Positions 1-8,463 of a stretch of DNA of 64,000 nucleotides are shown here, piece by piece. Every line of letters begins with the position of its first letter. Positions within the stretch are counted from its first letter, which is position 1. Both the position numbers and the translations under genes were made by a program. The notes beneath the pieces were generated by a model that saw only the letters and a list, made by a program, of their open reading frames with translations, was not told the DNA's origin and searched no databases. This DNA comes from Paraburkholderia phenoliruptrix (GTDB lineage Bacteria > Pseudomonadota > Gammaproteobacteria > Burkholderiales > Burkholderiaceae), in the NCBI RefSeq assembly GCF_902859825.1, contig NZ_CADIKB010000001.1, positions 496,001 through 560,000 of the forward strand, in the 5' to 3' direction.

Positions 1-1750
1 TGTCGTTATCGAGCGTGGTTCGGTAGACGGCGGCGCTCCAGCTCGTCGCGTGGCCGATTCGCCCGCGTGCCCCAATTTCGAAGGTTCTGGAAATGACCGG
101 TTGCAGCGACGGGTCGGATACGAAATCGTTCGGCAGCGAGCACGGCGCGGCGGGGTCCGCGCACGCGAGTTCGATTGCGGTCGGCGAGCGCATGCCTTCG
201 TTGTAGGTGGCATAAGCCGTGAATGTGGAGGTGGGATTCCAGTTGATGCCGACAGCCGGATTGAAGCGCGAAAACGTATGGTGACCGTTCAGTTGGGGCT
301 GTACGCCGCTTTCGTCGCCGATGGTCGCATCCGCCCAGTTATAGCGTCCCGCGAGCGTCAGCGACCATTGCTTCGTTAGCGATAAGGTGTCCTGCAGATA
401 AATGCCGTAGTTGCCGTTATGGGTTTTTGCCGCGGTTTGCTGGGTGAAATCGTCAATGCCGACCGTCGCGCGCGAAACCGTAAACACCGCGTCCTGCGAC
501 GATTGCGTGTAGCGCGAATTGGCAATGTCCGCGGACACGCCGGCAACAAACTGATTCTCCATGCCGCCGAGTTTGCCTAGCAGCGTGAGCTGCAGGCTCG
601 CGCCGTAGCTGTCGGTGGCAACGACGGATTGTTCGTTGGTCGCCTGGGTGGTGTCCAGGTTACCGTTGTCGTCGACGGAGCCGAAGTTCGGATTGACGTT
701 GCTGCTCAGGTTGCTATTGCGGAAGTGCCGGTAATACGCATTGCCGCTTAACTGCACGTTATCGTTGAAATAGTGCTCGCCCGCCAGCGTCACATAGCCC
801 GCGCTGTTCAGGTTCTGATCCGGGTACGTGTAAGGCTGCTTCGGATCGCCAAGGAATGAGCGCGGAATGGTCTGTGCGCCATGCAGGTCATTGTCCGCGC
901 CGCCCGCCGACAGCGACAGCGTGGTGTCGGCGTCGGTATAACGCAGTTTGCCGAAAATCTGCCGTACGCGGCTCGCGTTCTGCTCGGCCCAGCCGTTGTC
1001 GTTGGCGACGTTGCCGGTCACGTAGTAGTCCAGATTGTGACCGATGGTGCCGCCCTGTTCGATCTGCGCGGTCTTGCGGCCCCAGGAGCCGAGCGCTACT
1101 TCGGCCTCGCCGCCGGGGCTCGTCTTGCCGTCTTTTGTCGTGATGGCCAACGCGCCGCCGAGCGTGTTCAGCCCATAGGTCGGGTTCGAACCGGGGATCA
1201 GTTGAATGGTGTCGATAGCCTGTTGCGGCAGCACGTCCCAGTTCACCACGTCGCCGAACGGCTCGTTCACGCGCACGCCGTCGACGAACACCGAAATGCC
1301 TTGAGGCGTGCCGAGGAGCGGCGACGCGGTGAAGCCGCGATAGTTGACGTTCATCTGATACGGATTGCCCTGCGCATCGGCGATATCGACGCTCGGCAGG
1401 TTCTTCGCGAAGTAGTCGGTCAGCGTATTGCGGTGCTGCGCCTCGATGTCGCGCGCGCGCACGGTCTGGACATTGGCCGGCACCTGCGCGAGCGGCGTGC
1501 CGATGCCGAGAAGCGGCGTCGTGCCGATCACTACGACGGGTGCAAGCGTGGTGGACGGCGTGTCGTTGGCGGCATCGGCGGTTTCCGCGGAGGGCGCTGC
1601 GGGCGGCGACGCCGCCACCGCGGGCTCTGCCTGTGCCCATGCGCCCGCTGACAGGCTCGCGAGCGCGCTGCCGAAGCCGAGCGTGATGCGGGCGCGCCGC
1701 CGCAGGCTCAGAGCGGGCTTCGCACGGCGCGTGCGGGACGAGAAGGTCAT
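1..1750 (-). CDS. TonB-dependent outer-membrane receptor (C-terminus outside window)
   Basis: The leftward frame opens at an ATG at 1750 with AGGAGA a few bases upstream and stays open to the window edge, so about 583 residues are visible and the last beta strands are missing. It has a basic N-terminus and signal peptide (cleavage near AWA-QA), a TonB-box-like APVVVIG, then a plug domain with VFVDGVRVNEPFG and TYGLNTLGGALAITTKDG, followed by barrel sequence rich in Tyr, Asn and aromatic girdle residues. It would import a scarce ligand across the outer membrane using TonB energy. Its position beside the PQQ/XoxF genes suggests a lanthanide-chelate receptor (LutH/LanA-like role) or a PQQ receptor (PqqU-like), but the ligand cannot be read from sequence. 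It is divergent from the histidine kinase gene. Confidence 0.85.
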   Translation of the reverse strand, partial: MTFSSRTRRAKPALSLRRRARITLGFGSALASLSAGAWAQAEPAVAASPPAAPSAETADAANDTPSTTLAPVVVIGTTPLLGIGTPLAQVPANVQTVRARDIEAQHRNTLTDYFAKNLPSVDIADAQGNPYQMNVNYRGFTASPLLGTPQGISVFVDGVRVNEPFGDVVNWDVLPQQAIDTIQLIPGSNPTYGLNTLGGALAITTKDGKTSPGGEAEVALGSWGRKTAQIEQGGTIGHNLDYYVTGNVANDNGWAEQNASRVRQIFGKLRYTDADTTLSLSAGGADNDLHGAQTIPRSFLGDPKQPYTYPDQNLNSAGYVTLAGEHYFNDNVQLSGNAYYRHFRNSNLSSNVNPNFGSVDDNGNLDTTQATNEQSVVATDSYGASLQLTLLGKLGGMENQFVAGVSADIANSRYTQSSQDAVFTVSRATVGIDDFTQQTAAKTHNGNYGIYLQDTLSLTKQWSLTLAGRYNWADATIGDESGVQPQLNGHHTFSRFNPAVGINWNPTSTFTAYATYNEGMRSPTAIELACADPAAPCSLPNDFVSDPSLQPVISRTFEIGARGRIGHATSWSAAVYRTTLDND

Positions 1751-1953
1751 GGGTATGTCTCCTGCCGGTTGGACGCTTTGTTCGTGGCGCAGCCGCGGGC
1801 GGCATACGTAGCGCTTTTTTTCAAGGTGTGCAAAGCTTCGCATGCGCCGCCGCGCGAAAGCTCGGGAGCTTTTCCCGAAATCGCGAGGAAGCGTGCCCAA
1901 ACGCGTTGCAATGACGCTTCGTGTCCGACCGGCCTGAGTAGAATGCAAACGTG
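1751..1953. promoter_or_regulatory. Divergent promoter region, receptor / histidine kinase
   Basis: This 203-base gap separates two divergently transcribed genes and must hold both promoters. It contains a 7-2-7 perfect inverted repeat, AAAGCTC-GG-GAGCTTT at 1857-1872, and a T-rich run at 1814-1821. The dyad could be an operator for the LuxR-type response regulator nearby or for another regulator; that is inference. No convincing -35/-10 pair was assigned. Confidence 0.4.
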
Positions 1954-2976
1954 ATGTCGAGCGAACCCGTCCAACCTTCGTCAGTGCGCCGCGATCCGCC
2001 GTCCTCGGCGGTTCCGCGCGATCTCGCCTGCGTGCTCGCGCTGACCCTGCTCGCGGCCACGCTCGGGTCGCTGTTCGATGTGAGCGAGCGCGCGTACCGG
2101 TGGACGCGCGGGCTCGAGCGCTTTCAACTGGACGAGTTGCCGCTGACGCTCTGCGTGCTGTCGTTGGGGCTTGCATGGTTCGCGTGGCGCCGCTATCGCG
2201 AGACGCGCCGCGAACTCGCGCATCGCCGCGTGCTCGAGCAGGAGGCCGAACGCCTGCTCGCGGACAACCGGCGCCTCGCCACAGAAGCGTTGCAAGCGGA
2301 GGAACTCGAGCGTCGCCACCTCGCGCGCGAACTGCACGACGAACTCGGCCAGTATCTCAACGCCATTTCGCTCGACGCCGCGCGCATCCGCGATCTGTCC
2401 GATGCGCGCGAGCCTGAGATCCATCGCATCTCGCTCGCTGTGATGCAAAGCGCGAGCCACGTGTACCGGCAGATCGGCGGCATGATCCGCCGCTTGCGGC
2501 CCACCGGTCTGGACGAGTTCGGCTTGCCGAGCGCGCTCGAACATTGCGTCGACGGCTGGCGCGAGCGGCTGCCCGAGGCGTCGTTCTCGCTGACGATCGA
2601 AGGCGATTACACCGGACTCAGCGACACGCTCACCATGACGCTTTACCGGCTCGTGCAGGAAGGGCTGACGAATGTCTCGAAGTTCGCGCGCCGCTCGCGC
2701 GTGGAAGTGTTCATGGTGCGTGCGCCGCGCGAGGCGCAGTCGCCCACAAAAAACGTGGGGAAAACCGTGCCGATCGACGAAATCGTCGTGACCATGGCCG
2801 ACGACGGCCCCGGCGTGGACCTCGATGCGCCGCGCGCGGGGTTGGGTCTCATCGGCATGCGCGAGCGCGTCGAGGCGCTCGGCGGCGAGTTTCATGTTGC
2901 GAGCAAGCCCGAAGGCGGCTTCCTCTTTTGCGCGCGCTTGCCCGCTCACGCGGGACTGGCGGACCCGGTGAACTGA
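1954..2976 (+). CDS. Membrane sensor histidine kinase, NarX/DesK-like (HisKA_3)
   Basis: A 340-residue sensor kinase. Two hydrophobic segments (about residues 23-41 and 61-79) flank a short periplasmic loop, so it has little extracytoplasmic sensor. A coiled linker (about 85-120) leads to a HisKA_3 dimerisation domain with the phospho-accepting His128 in ELHDELGQ. The C-terminal HATPase has ADDGPGVD and the glycine-rich GLGLIGMRERV. This kinase class pairs with LuxR/NarL regulators, and the only such regulator nearby is the convergent gene at 2946-3608, whose 3' end overlaps this one by 31 bases. The pair therefore sits together but cannot be co-transcribed. A GTG three bases upstream (1951) is an alternative start. 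The signal is unknown; methanol, formaldehyde or lanthanide status would fit the context. Confidence 0.88.
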   Translation: MSSEPVQPSSVRRDPPSSAVPRDLACVLALTLLAATLGSLFDVSERAYRWTRGLERFQLDELPLTLCVLSLGLAWFAWRRYRETRRELAHRRVLEQEAERLLADNRRLATEALQAEELERRHLARELHDELGQYLNAISLDAARIRDLSDAREPEIHRISLAVMQSASHVYRQIGGMIRRLRPTGLDEFGLPSALEHCVDGWRERLPEASFSLTIEGDYTGLSDTLTMTLYRLVQEGLTNVSKFARRSRVEVFMVRAPREAQSPTKNVGKTVPIDEIVVTMADDGPGVDLDAPRAGLGLIGMRERVEALGGEFHVASKPEGGFLFCARLPAHAGLADPVN

Positions 2977-3608
2977 AGGCCGAGGCGGCTCGCCATTTGC
3001 GCGAGCTGCACGCCGTTGTCCGCGCCGAACTTCTGCCGGATCACCGACTGATGATTGGCCACCGTTTTCTGGCTGAGTCCCAGCTTTTCCGCGATGCTCG
3101 GCAGCGTATAGCCTTGCACGAGCAGGCGCAGCACCTCGAATTCGCGCGCGGACAGCTGCCGGCCAGGCGGGCCCTCACTGAAAGCATTGCGCAACGCAAG
3201 GGCCTGCGAAATGTCGGGGCTCAGATAACTGGCGCGCCTCGCGATGGTGCGCACCGCTTCGACGAGCACGTCGGGCGCGCTTGCCTTCGTCACGTAGCCG
3301 AGGGCGCCCGCGTCGAGCGCGCGGCGCACGAAGATCGCCTCTTCGTGGACACTAAAAATCAGCACGCGCGCATCCGGCTCGCGCGCGAGCATGCGCCGCA
3401 TCGCTTCGATCCCGCTTGCGCCGGGCAACGAGACGTCCATGACCACGACGTCGGGCCGCAGTGCGCAGAAGCGCTGATAGGCCTGCGCGGCGTCGGCTGC
3501 TTCGCCGCACACATGCACGTCGACGTTCAGTTCCAGCAGGCGGCGGTAGCCCTCCCGCACCACGGCGTGATCGTCGACGAGCAACACTGAGATGTCCGCC
3601 GTTGTCAT
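2946..3608 (-). CDS. NarL/LuxR-family response regulator, last gene of the fhc-pqq operon
   Basis: A 220-residue two-domain regulator. The receiver (about 1-120) has the acidic pair DD12-13 and phospho-acceptor Asp58 in VVVMDVSLPG. The C-terminal LuxR helix-turn-helix (about 150-210) includes LSAREFEVLRLLVQGY and LSQKTVANHQSVIRQK. The start at 3608 has a good AGGAGA site and lies two bases after the pqqE stop codon, so it is the distal gene of the pqq operon. Regulators of this kind (AgmR/ExaE, MxaB) control PQQ-dependent alcohol oxidation in other proteobacteria, so control of PQQ, XoxF or the receptor gene is the obvious inference. Its probable kinase is the convergent gene at 1954-2976. 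Confidence 0.9.
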   Translation of the reverse strand: MTTADISVLLVDDHAVVREGYRRLLELNVDVHVCGEAADAAQAYQRFCALRPDVVVMDVSLPGASGIEAMRRMLAREPDARVLIFSVHEEAIFVRRALDAGALGYVTKASAPDVLVEAVRTIARRASYLSPDISQALALRNAFSEGPPGRQLSAREFEVLRLLVQGYTLPSIAEKLGLSQKTVANHQSVIRQKFGADNGVQLAQMASRLGLQFTGSASPA

Positions 3609-3610
3609 GC

Positions 3611-4852
3611 TCAGTCTCCTGTGGGGCCGCCGTTGTTCGGCGCGCTGTCTGGTGCGTGATGGGCCAGATTGTCAGCCGCTTGAGCCGCTCGCGCGGCCGT
3701 CAGCTTGCGCGAGTTCGCATCGTTACGGAACACAATGGGCTGCTCGCGCGGCTCACGCGCCAGAGCGGCGAGGCGTGTCACATCGACTACTTTTTCGTGC
3801 GACGGCGACTTGTCGCAGACGGGGTCCGCATTGGCCGCATCGCCCGTGAGCAGGTACGCCTGGCAGCGGCAGCCGCCCAGGTCGCGCTCTTTTTCCTCGC
3901 AACTGCGGCACGGTTCTTTCATCCATTGCAGGCCACGAAAGCGGTTGAATGCATCGCTCTCATACCAGATGTCGGAGAGCGGCGTGTCCTTCACATTCGG
4001 CAGCACGAGTCCGGGCAGCGCGCGCGCCGCATGACAGGGCAGCGCCGCGCCATCCGGCGCGACGCCGAGAAAAACCGCGCCCCAGCCGTTCATGCAGCGC
4101 TTGGGGCGCCGTTCGAAATAGTCCGGCACCACGAAGAAGATCTTGCAGCGCTCGCCGTGCGTTCGGCGATAGCGTTCGACCACCGCTTCCGCTTCGTCGA
4201 GCTGTTCGCGGGTCGGCATCAGTTGCGCCTGATTGTGATGCGCCCAGCCGTAATACTGCGTGTTGGCGAGTTCCAGATATTCGGCGCCCATGGCGAGCGC
4301 CATCTCGATGATCTTGTCGACATGCGGCAGGTTATAACGATGCAGCACGCAGTTGAGCACCATCGGAAAGCCATGCCGCTTGATCGACGCCGCGACGCGT
4401 TGCTTGAGGTCGAAGGTGCGCGTGCTGCTCAGAAAGTCGTTGAGCTCCTGGGTCGAGTCCTGAAACGACAACTGGATGTGATCGAGGCCAGCGGCTTTCA
4501 GGTCGCCGAGGCGTTTATCCGTGAGACCGATGCCCGAGGTGATCAGGTTCGTGTAGAAGCCGAGCGAGCGTGCTTCGCGCACCAGCACTTCGAGATCGTC
4601 GCGCATGAGCGGCTCGCCGCCCGAAAAACCCAGTTGCGCGGCGCCGAGCGCGCGCGCCTCGCGCAGCACGCGGAGCCACTCGTCCGTGCTCAGTTCGCGG
4701 TTATGCCCGGTATAGTCGACCGGGTTGTAGCAGAACGCGCAATGCAGCGGGCAGCGATACGTCAACTCCGCGAGCAGCCATAGCGGCGGCGCGACGCCGC
4801 CCGGCGCGGCTGCCGGCTGTGCGTCGGCAACGGGTTGCGAGAGATCGGTCAT
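3611..4852 (-). CDS. pqqE: PqqE, radical SAM PqqA glutamate-tyrosine cross-linking enzyme
   Basis: 413 residues, slightly longer than usual because of an Ala/Pro-rich N-terminus. It carries the radical SAM motif C34-x3-C38-x2-C41 (RCPLHCAFC) and a cysteine-rich C-terminal SPASM domain (CMNGWG, LPCHAA, CRSCEEKERDLGGCRC) for auxiliary Fe-S clusters. With the chaperone PqqD it forms the carbon-carbon bond between the conserved Glu and Tyr of PqqA, the first step of PQQ synthesis. It follows pqqD by four bases and precedes the response regulator by two. Every motif expected for an active enzyme is present. Confidence 0.97.
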   Translation of the reverse strand: MTDLSQPVADAQPAAAPGGVAPPLWLLAELTYRCPLHCAFCYNPVDYTGHNRELSTDEWLRVLREARALGAAQLGFSGGEPLMRDDLEVLVREARSLGFYTNLITSGIGLTDKRLGDLKAAGLDHIQLSFQDSTQELNDFLSSTRTFDLKQRVAASIKRHGFPMVLNCVLHRYNLPHVDKIIEMALAMGAEYLELANTQYYGWAHHNQAQLMPTREQLDEAEAVVERYRRTHGERCKIFFVVPDYFERRPKRCMNGWGAVFLGVAPDGAALPCHAARALPGLVLPNVKDTPLSDIWYESDAFNRFRGLQWMKEPCRSCEEKERDLGGCRCQAYLLTGDAANADPVCDKSPSHEKVVDVTRLAALAREPREQPIVFRNDANSRKLTAARAAQAADNLAHHAPDSAPNNGGPTGD

Positions 4853-4856
4853 CGCG

Positions 4857-5126
4857 CTACTCCAGCCATCCGCGCGAGTGTGCTTCGGTCACGAAGGCGC
4901 GTACTTCGGGACCGAGCCCGCTCGCGTTGAACGCCTGTTCCAGGTCGGCGATCAGCGCGTTCATGTCGCGCGTGCCGTCGCAACGTTTGAGGATTTCCGC
5001 CGCGCTCTGGTTGAGCTTCACCATGCCTTCTGGATAGAGCAGCACGTGAGCGTTCTGCGCGGGTTCCCATTGCAGACGGAAGAGCTTGTTGAGCGCGGGA
5101 CGGTCGGCGTTGAGCATGTCGTTCAT
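4857..5126 (-). CDS. pqqD: PqqD, PqqA-binding chaperone
   Basis: 89 residues, the normal size. The sequence [24 protein letters not shown] followed by [11 protein letters not shown] is the standard PqqD (RRE-like) fold, which binds the PqqA peptide and presents it to PqqE. The ATG at 5126 overlaps the pqqC stop codon as ATGA, implying translational coupling. Only four bases separate its stop from the pqqE start. The family identification is clear; the start is fixed by the overlap and by family length. Confidence 0.96.
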   Translation of the reverse strand: MNDMLNADRPALNKLFRLQWEPAQNAHVLLYPEGMVKLNQSAAEILKRCDGTRDMNALIADLEQAFNASGLGPEVRAFVTEAHSRGWLE

Positions 5127-5875
5127 TGCGGAAAAGCCTTTTCGATGGAGTCCAGCATGGTCCACAGAATGTCGAGCTTGAACTGCAGGATCTCGAGCGC
5201 GCGTTCCTGCTGTTCGCGCCGCGTGAAGTAATCCAGCGTGACTTCCAGGCCGTGCTCCACGTCGCGCTGCGCGAGCGTAACGCGCGAGCGGAAATACGCG
5301 AGACCGGACGCCTCGATCCACGGATAGTGTTCGGGCCAGCTCGCGAGCCGGTCGCGGTGCACTTGCGGCGCGAACATTTCCGTCAGCGACGAACACACCG
5401 ACTCCTGCCACGGCGCGCGCCGCGCGAAATTCACGTAGGCGTCCACAGCAAAACGCACGCCGGGCGTAACGTGCCTGAGCGACCAGAGTTCGTCGCGCGA
5501 CAGGCCGACCGCGTCGGCGAGGCGGGCCCACGTTTCGATGCCGCCTTCCTCGCCGCCGTAGCCGTCGTGATCGAGAATGCGCTGCACCCAGCGGCGCCGC
5601 GTTGCGCGGTCGGGACAATTGGACAGCACCGCCGCGTCCTTCAGCGGAATATTGATCTGATAGTAGAAGCGGTTCGCGACCCAGCCGCGAATTTGTTCGC
5701 GCGAGCATCCGCCGCTATTCATCTTCACATTGAACGGATGATGAATGTGGTACGCGGTGCCCTTCGCGCGCAACTGCGCTTCGAACTCCTCGCGCGTCCA
5801 TGCGGGTTGGCCGGCGCTGTCGCCGCTGGGCGCACTGTACTGTGCCGCTGTGCCCAAGGTGTCTTTCGCGTTCAT
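5123..5875 (-). CDS. pqqC: PqqC, pyrroloquinoline-quinone synthase
   Basis: 250 residues. PqqC is a cofactor-free oxidase that carries out the final ring closure and eight-electron oxidation to PQQ. Visible family signatures are [15 protein letters not shown], the [13 protein letters not shown] helix, [14 protein letters not shown] with a conserved His, and [18 protein letters not shown]. It starts 43 bases after pqqB, the largest gap within the pqq genes, and its end overlaps pqqD by four bases. The first 25 or so residues are a low-complexity extension compared with the family. Confidence 0.97.
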   Translation of the reverse strand: MNAKDTLGTAAQYSAPSGDSAGQPAWTREEFEAQLRAKGTAYHIHHPFNVKMNSGGCSREQIRGWVANRFYYQINIPLKDAAVLSNCPDRATRRRWVQRILDHDGYGGEEGGIETWARLADAVGLSRDELWSLRHVTPGVRFAVDAYVNFARRAPWQESVCSSLTEMFAPQVHRDRLASWPEHYPWIEASGLAYFRSRVTLAQRDVEHGLEVTLDYFTRREQQERALEILQFKLDILWTMLDSIEKAFPQ

Positions 5876-5918
5876 GCAATCTCCAGTTCATGCGCGGCGT
5901 GCGCTGCGTGCGCGCGCC

Positions 5919-6839
5919 TCATAGTTCGAAGGTCATGCCGTCGTGCGCGACTTCAATGCCGTGCTCGCCAAGAATGCGCTGCTCCGGGCCGTCTTCGACG
6001 AGAATCGGATTCGTGTTGTTGATGTGGATCAGGACCTTGCGTGTGTCCGGGGTGCCGAGCGAATCGAGTACTTCGATCATGCCGCCGGGTCCCCATTGCT
6101 GCAAATGTCCCATATCCGCAGAGGTTTTCTTCGAGAGCCCGAGGCGGATCATTTCGTCGGCAGTCCACAATGTGCCGTCGACAAGCAGCAGATCCGCTTT
6201 GCGCATCGCCTCGAGCACATGGGGTTCGATCGCGCCGAGTCCAGGCGCGTAGAACGCGCGCTTGCCGGTCTGCCGGTTCGTGAAGAGGAGTCCGATGTTA
6301 TCGCCGAGCTCGGGCGCGTTGCGATGCGGCGAATAGGGCGGTGCCTTGCTGGACAGCGGCAGCGCGTCGATCTGCACGCCGGGCAGCGCATCCACGGCGA
6401 GCGGCGCGCCGTCCAGCGCAATGCGGCGATGCTCGACGCCGCAGTAGTGCGAGAGGATCGGCGCAATGGGAAAGCCGCTTGTGAGGTCCTGCCAGACGGC
6501 GTCGGTCGCATGGAGCGGCAGCGGCGTGTCGCGCTCGCGCAGCATCAGGAGTCCAGTGACGTGATCGATCTGCGCGTCGATGACGAGCACGGCTGCAATG
6601 CCGCTGTCGCGCGCGCGGCGGGCCGGCTGCAATTCCGGGTTGGCGGCGATCTGCGCGAGCAGGTCGGGCGACGCGTTCACGAGCAGCCAGTCCTCGCCGT
6701 TCTCGCTCACCGCAATCGACGATTGCGTGCGGCGGGTGGCCCTGACGGTGCCGCGCCGAACGCCGTCGCAATTGCTGCAGTTGCAGTTCCACTGCGGAAA
6801 ACCGCCTCCCGCCGATGAGCCGAGTACCTTGATCTTCAT
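5919..6839 (-). CDS. pqqB: PqqB, metallo-beta-lactamase-fold PQQ biosynthesis protein
   Basis: 306 residues beginning MKIKVLGSSAGGGFPQWNC, the family's characteristic start, with the C19-x-C21-x2-C24 cluster. The metallo-hydrolase fold follows, with LVIDAQIDHVTGLLMLR and LIHINNTNPIL near the C-terminus. PqqB hydroxylates the Glu-Tyr intermediate. The ATG at 6839 overlaps the stop of the upstream peptidase gene (ATGA), so both genes are read from one message. An upstream in-frame start would lie inside the peptidase gene and lacks support. Confidence 0.97.
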   Translation of the reverse strand: MKIKVLGSSAGGGFPQWNCNCSNCDGVRRGTVRATRRTQSSIAVSENGEDWLLVNASPDLLAQIAANPELQPARRARDSGIAAVLVIDAQIDHVTGLLMLRERDTPLPLHATDAVWQDLTSGFPIAPILSHYCGVEHRRIALDGAPLAVDALPGVQIDALPLSSKAPPYSPHRNAPELGDNIGLLFTNRQTGKRAFYAPGLGAIEPHVLEAMRKADLLLVDGTLWTADEMIRLGLSKKTSADMGHLQQWGPGGMIEVLDSLGTPDTRKVLIHINNTNPILVEDGPEQRILGEHGIEVAHDGMTFEL

Positions 6840-7900
6840 GCCGCGCGGCGCAGCGTGCGCCCCTCGTGAGTGGTTGAAAGAAACAGCGTGGCAAGCGCGC
6901 GGGCCACGCCTGCGTGCAACGCGGGGTCGCTGGCGAGATGGCCGCCCTGCACGCATTCGATATGTGCAGCCGGAACCGCCCGCGCGAGGCGTCGCACGTT
7001 ATGTGGCGGACACACCGGATCGCGCGAGCCGTGCACCGCCGCAAGCGGCACGCCGGCCGCGGCGGCGCGGCGCGCGAGCGACAGCACGCGCGTTTCTCCG
7101 AGCCAGCAGCGATGCATCAGGTAATGCGCCTGAATGCGGTACTTGTCGACGAGTTTGCGCGCATCCTTGAGCGAAAGCCTCGCAGGCGACAGCTTGCGGC
7201 GCGTGCCTGCACTCGCGAGCACGGCGTTTTCATAGCCGCGCCATGCGAGGGCGAGCACGCGTTGTTGCGCGTCGCTCGCGCCGCCGCGTTGCAGCCGCGC
7301 ATGGCAACGCGCGAGCAAAGCCGCGGGCCGCCAGCAGCGCGCGGCGGCGCGGAGTTTTGCAAAGGCACGCGGCGCGCGCTTGCGCGACGTGACGAAGAGT
7401 CCGCGAACTTCGCGCGTCGACGTGAGAAAGAGGCCGCGCAGCACCACGCCTGTTACTGCTTGCGCATGCCGCCCCGCATACGCGAGCGCGAGCGCGGCGC
7501 CCCATGATCCGCCGAGCACGCCCCAGCGTTCGATGCCGAGGCGCAGCCGCACGGCTTCGATGTCTTCGATCAGCCGGTCGGTGCGGTTGCGGCGCACGCC
7601 GCCGCGCGGCGTCGAGCGGCCGGTTCCGCGCTGGTCGATCAGCACGACTCTGAAGCGCGTGAGATCGAAGAGCCGCGTCGCCTCCGGCTGGCTGCCGCTG
7701 CCCGGGCCGCCGTGCAGGACGACAACCGGCACGCCGTCGGCGGCGCCCGTAACCGCGAACGCCACACGGTGAGCGTCGCGCGTGCGCAGTGTGCCGTGCG
7801 TCAGCGTCGGCGCCGGCACACGCGCCTCGCGCGCTTGCGGCTGGCCGGCAGACGAGCCCGCGCCCGCGCCCGCGCCAGAAGCTTTGCGCGCGCGTCTCAC
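6836..7900 (-). CDS. S33-family (prolyl-iminopeptidase-like) alpha/beta hydrolase in the pqq operon
   Basis: 354 residues from a GTG at 7900 that overlaps the cytochrome b561 stop (GTGA); its own stop overlaps pqqB (ATGA). The oxyanion motif HGGPG (63-67), DQRGTGRST (89-97) and nucleophile elbow GGSWG with Ser132 are classical for peptidase family S33. An acid and a histidine (DPVCPPHNV, QGGHLAS) complete the triad near the C-terminus. The enzyme releases N-terminal residues, usually proline, from peptides. Wedged between fhc and pqqB it may trim PqqA or the cross-linked peptide; the usual PqqF/PqqG metalloproteases are absent from this window. That role is inference. A basic Ala/Gly-rich N-terminus of about 30 residues is atypical. 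Confidence 0.85.
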   Translation of the reverse strand: MRRARKASGAGAGAGSSAGQPQAREARVPAPTLTHGTLRTRDAHRVAFAVTGAADGVPVVVLHGGPGSGSQPEATRLFDLTRFRVVLIDQRGTGRSTPRGGVRRNRTDRLIEDIEAVRLRLGIERWGVLGGSWGAALALAYAGRHAQAVTGVVLRGLFLTSTREVRGLFVTSRKRAPRAFAKLRAAARCWRPAALLARCHARLQRGGASDAQQRVLALAWRGYENAVLASAGTRRKLSPARLSLKDARKLVDKYRIQAHYLMHRCWLGETRVLSLARRAAAAGVPLAAVHGSRDPVCPPHNVRRLARAVPAAHIECVQGGHLASDPALHAGVARALATLFLSTTHEGRTLRRAA

Positions 7901-8463
7901 GGCAACATCCTCGCGAGCAGATTGTCGCGGTCGATCCACTGATGCTTAAGCGCCCCCGCCACATGCAGCACGATCAGCGCGATCAGCACGTAGGCTGCAA
8001 TCTCGTGAATGCCGAAGAACAGTTCGCGCAGACCCGCGTCGTCCCAGCCCCACTTCGGCAGAGGAAGTCCCCAGAAGCGCGTCCCATAGCGATTGAACGA
8101 CGAACCGAGATAGCCCGACACGGGCATCGCCACCATTGCTACGTATAAAAGACCCTGCGTAGTGCGCGCGGCGGCGCGTTGCCACGGTCGCATCGGCGGC
8201 AGCGGCGGCCGGTGAAAGGCCGCACGCGCCGCGATGCGCAGAAGCACCAGCAGGAAAACCGTCAGTCCGATGGATTTGTGAAGGTTCAGCAGAGTCGCCT
8301 TGACCGGCAAACCCTTCGGCAGTCCGACCATATAGAGCCCGAGTGCGAGCAGTCCGATGATGCCGAACGCAATCAGCCAGTGCAGCGCGATCATCGAGCC
8401 GGCGTAGCGCGGCGCGGATGCGTCGGCGCGACGCTCGGGGCAAGAAGTAGGCACGGTCGTCAT
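7897..8463 (-). CDS. Cytochrome b561 (CybB family)
   Basis: 188 residues with four hydrophobic helices. Haem-ligand candidates lie in IALHWLIAFG, NLHKSIGLTV, FGIHEIAAYV and LIVLHVAGALKHQW. The family consists of inner-membrane di-haem b proteins that pass electrons between quinones and periplasmic partners. Both ends overlap neighbours by four bases (fhcC upstream, S33 peptidase downstream), so it is an integral part of the fhc-pqq operon. Formyl-methanofuran hydrolysis by Fhc is not a redox reaction, so its function here is not obvious; a periplasmic quinoprotein or oxygen-related redox role are alternatives. Confidence 0.9.
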   Translation of the reverse strand: MTTVPTSCPERRADASAPRYAGSMIALHWLIAFGIIGLLALGLYMVGLPKGLPVKATLLNLHKSIGLTVFLLVLLRIAARAAFHRPPLPPMRPWQRAAARTTQGLLYVAMVAMPVSGYLGSSFNRYGTRFWGLPLPKWGWDDAGLRELFFGIHEIAAYVLIALIVLHVAGALKHQWIDRDNLLARMLP

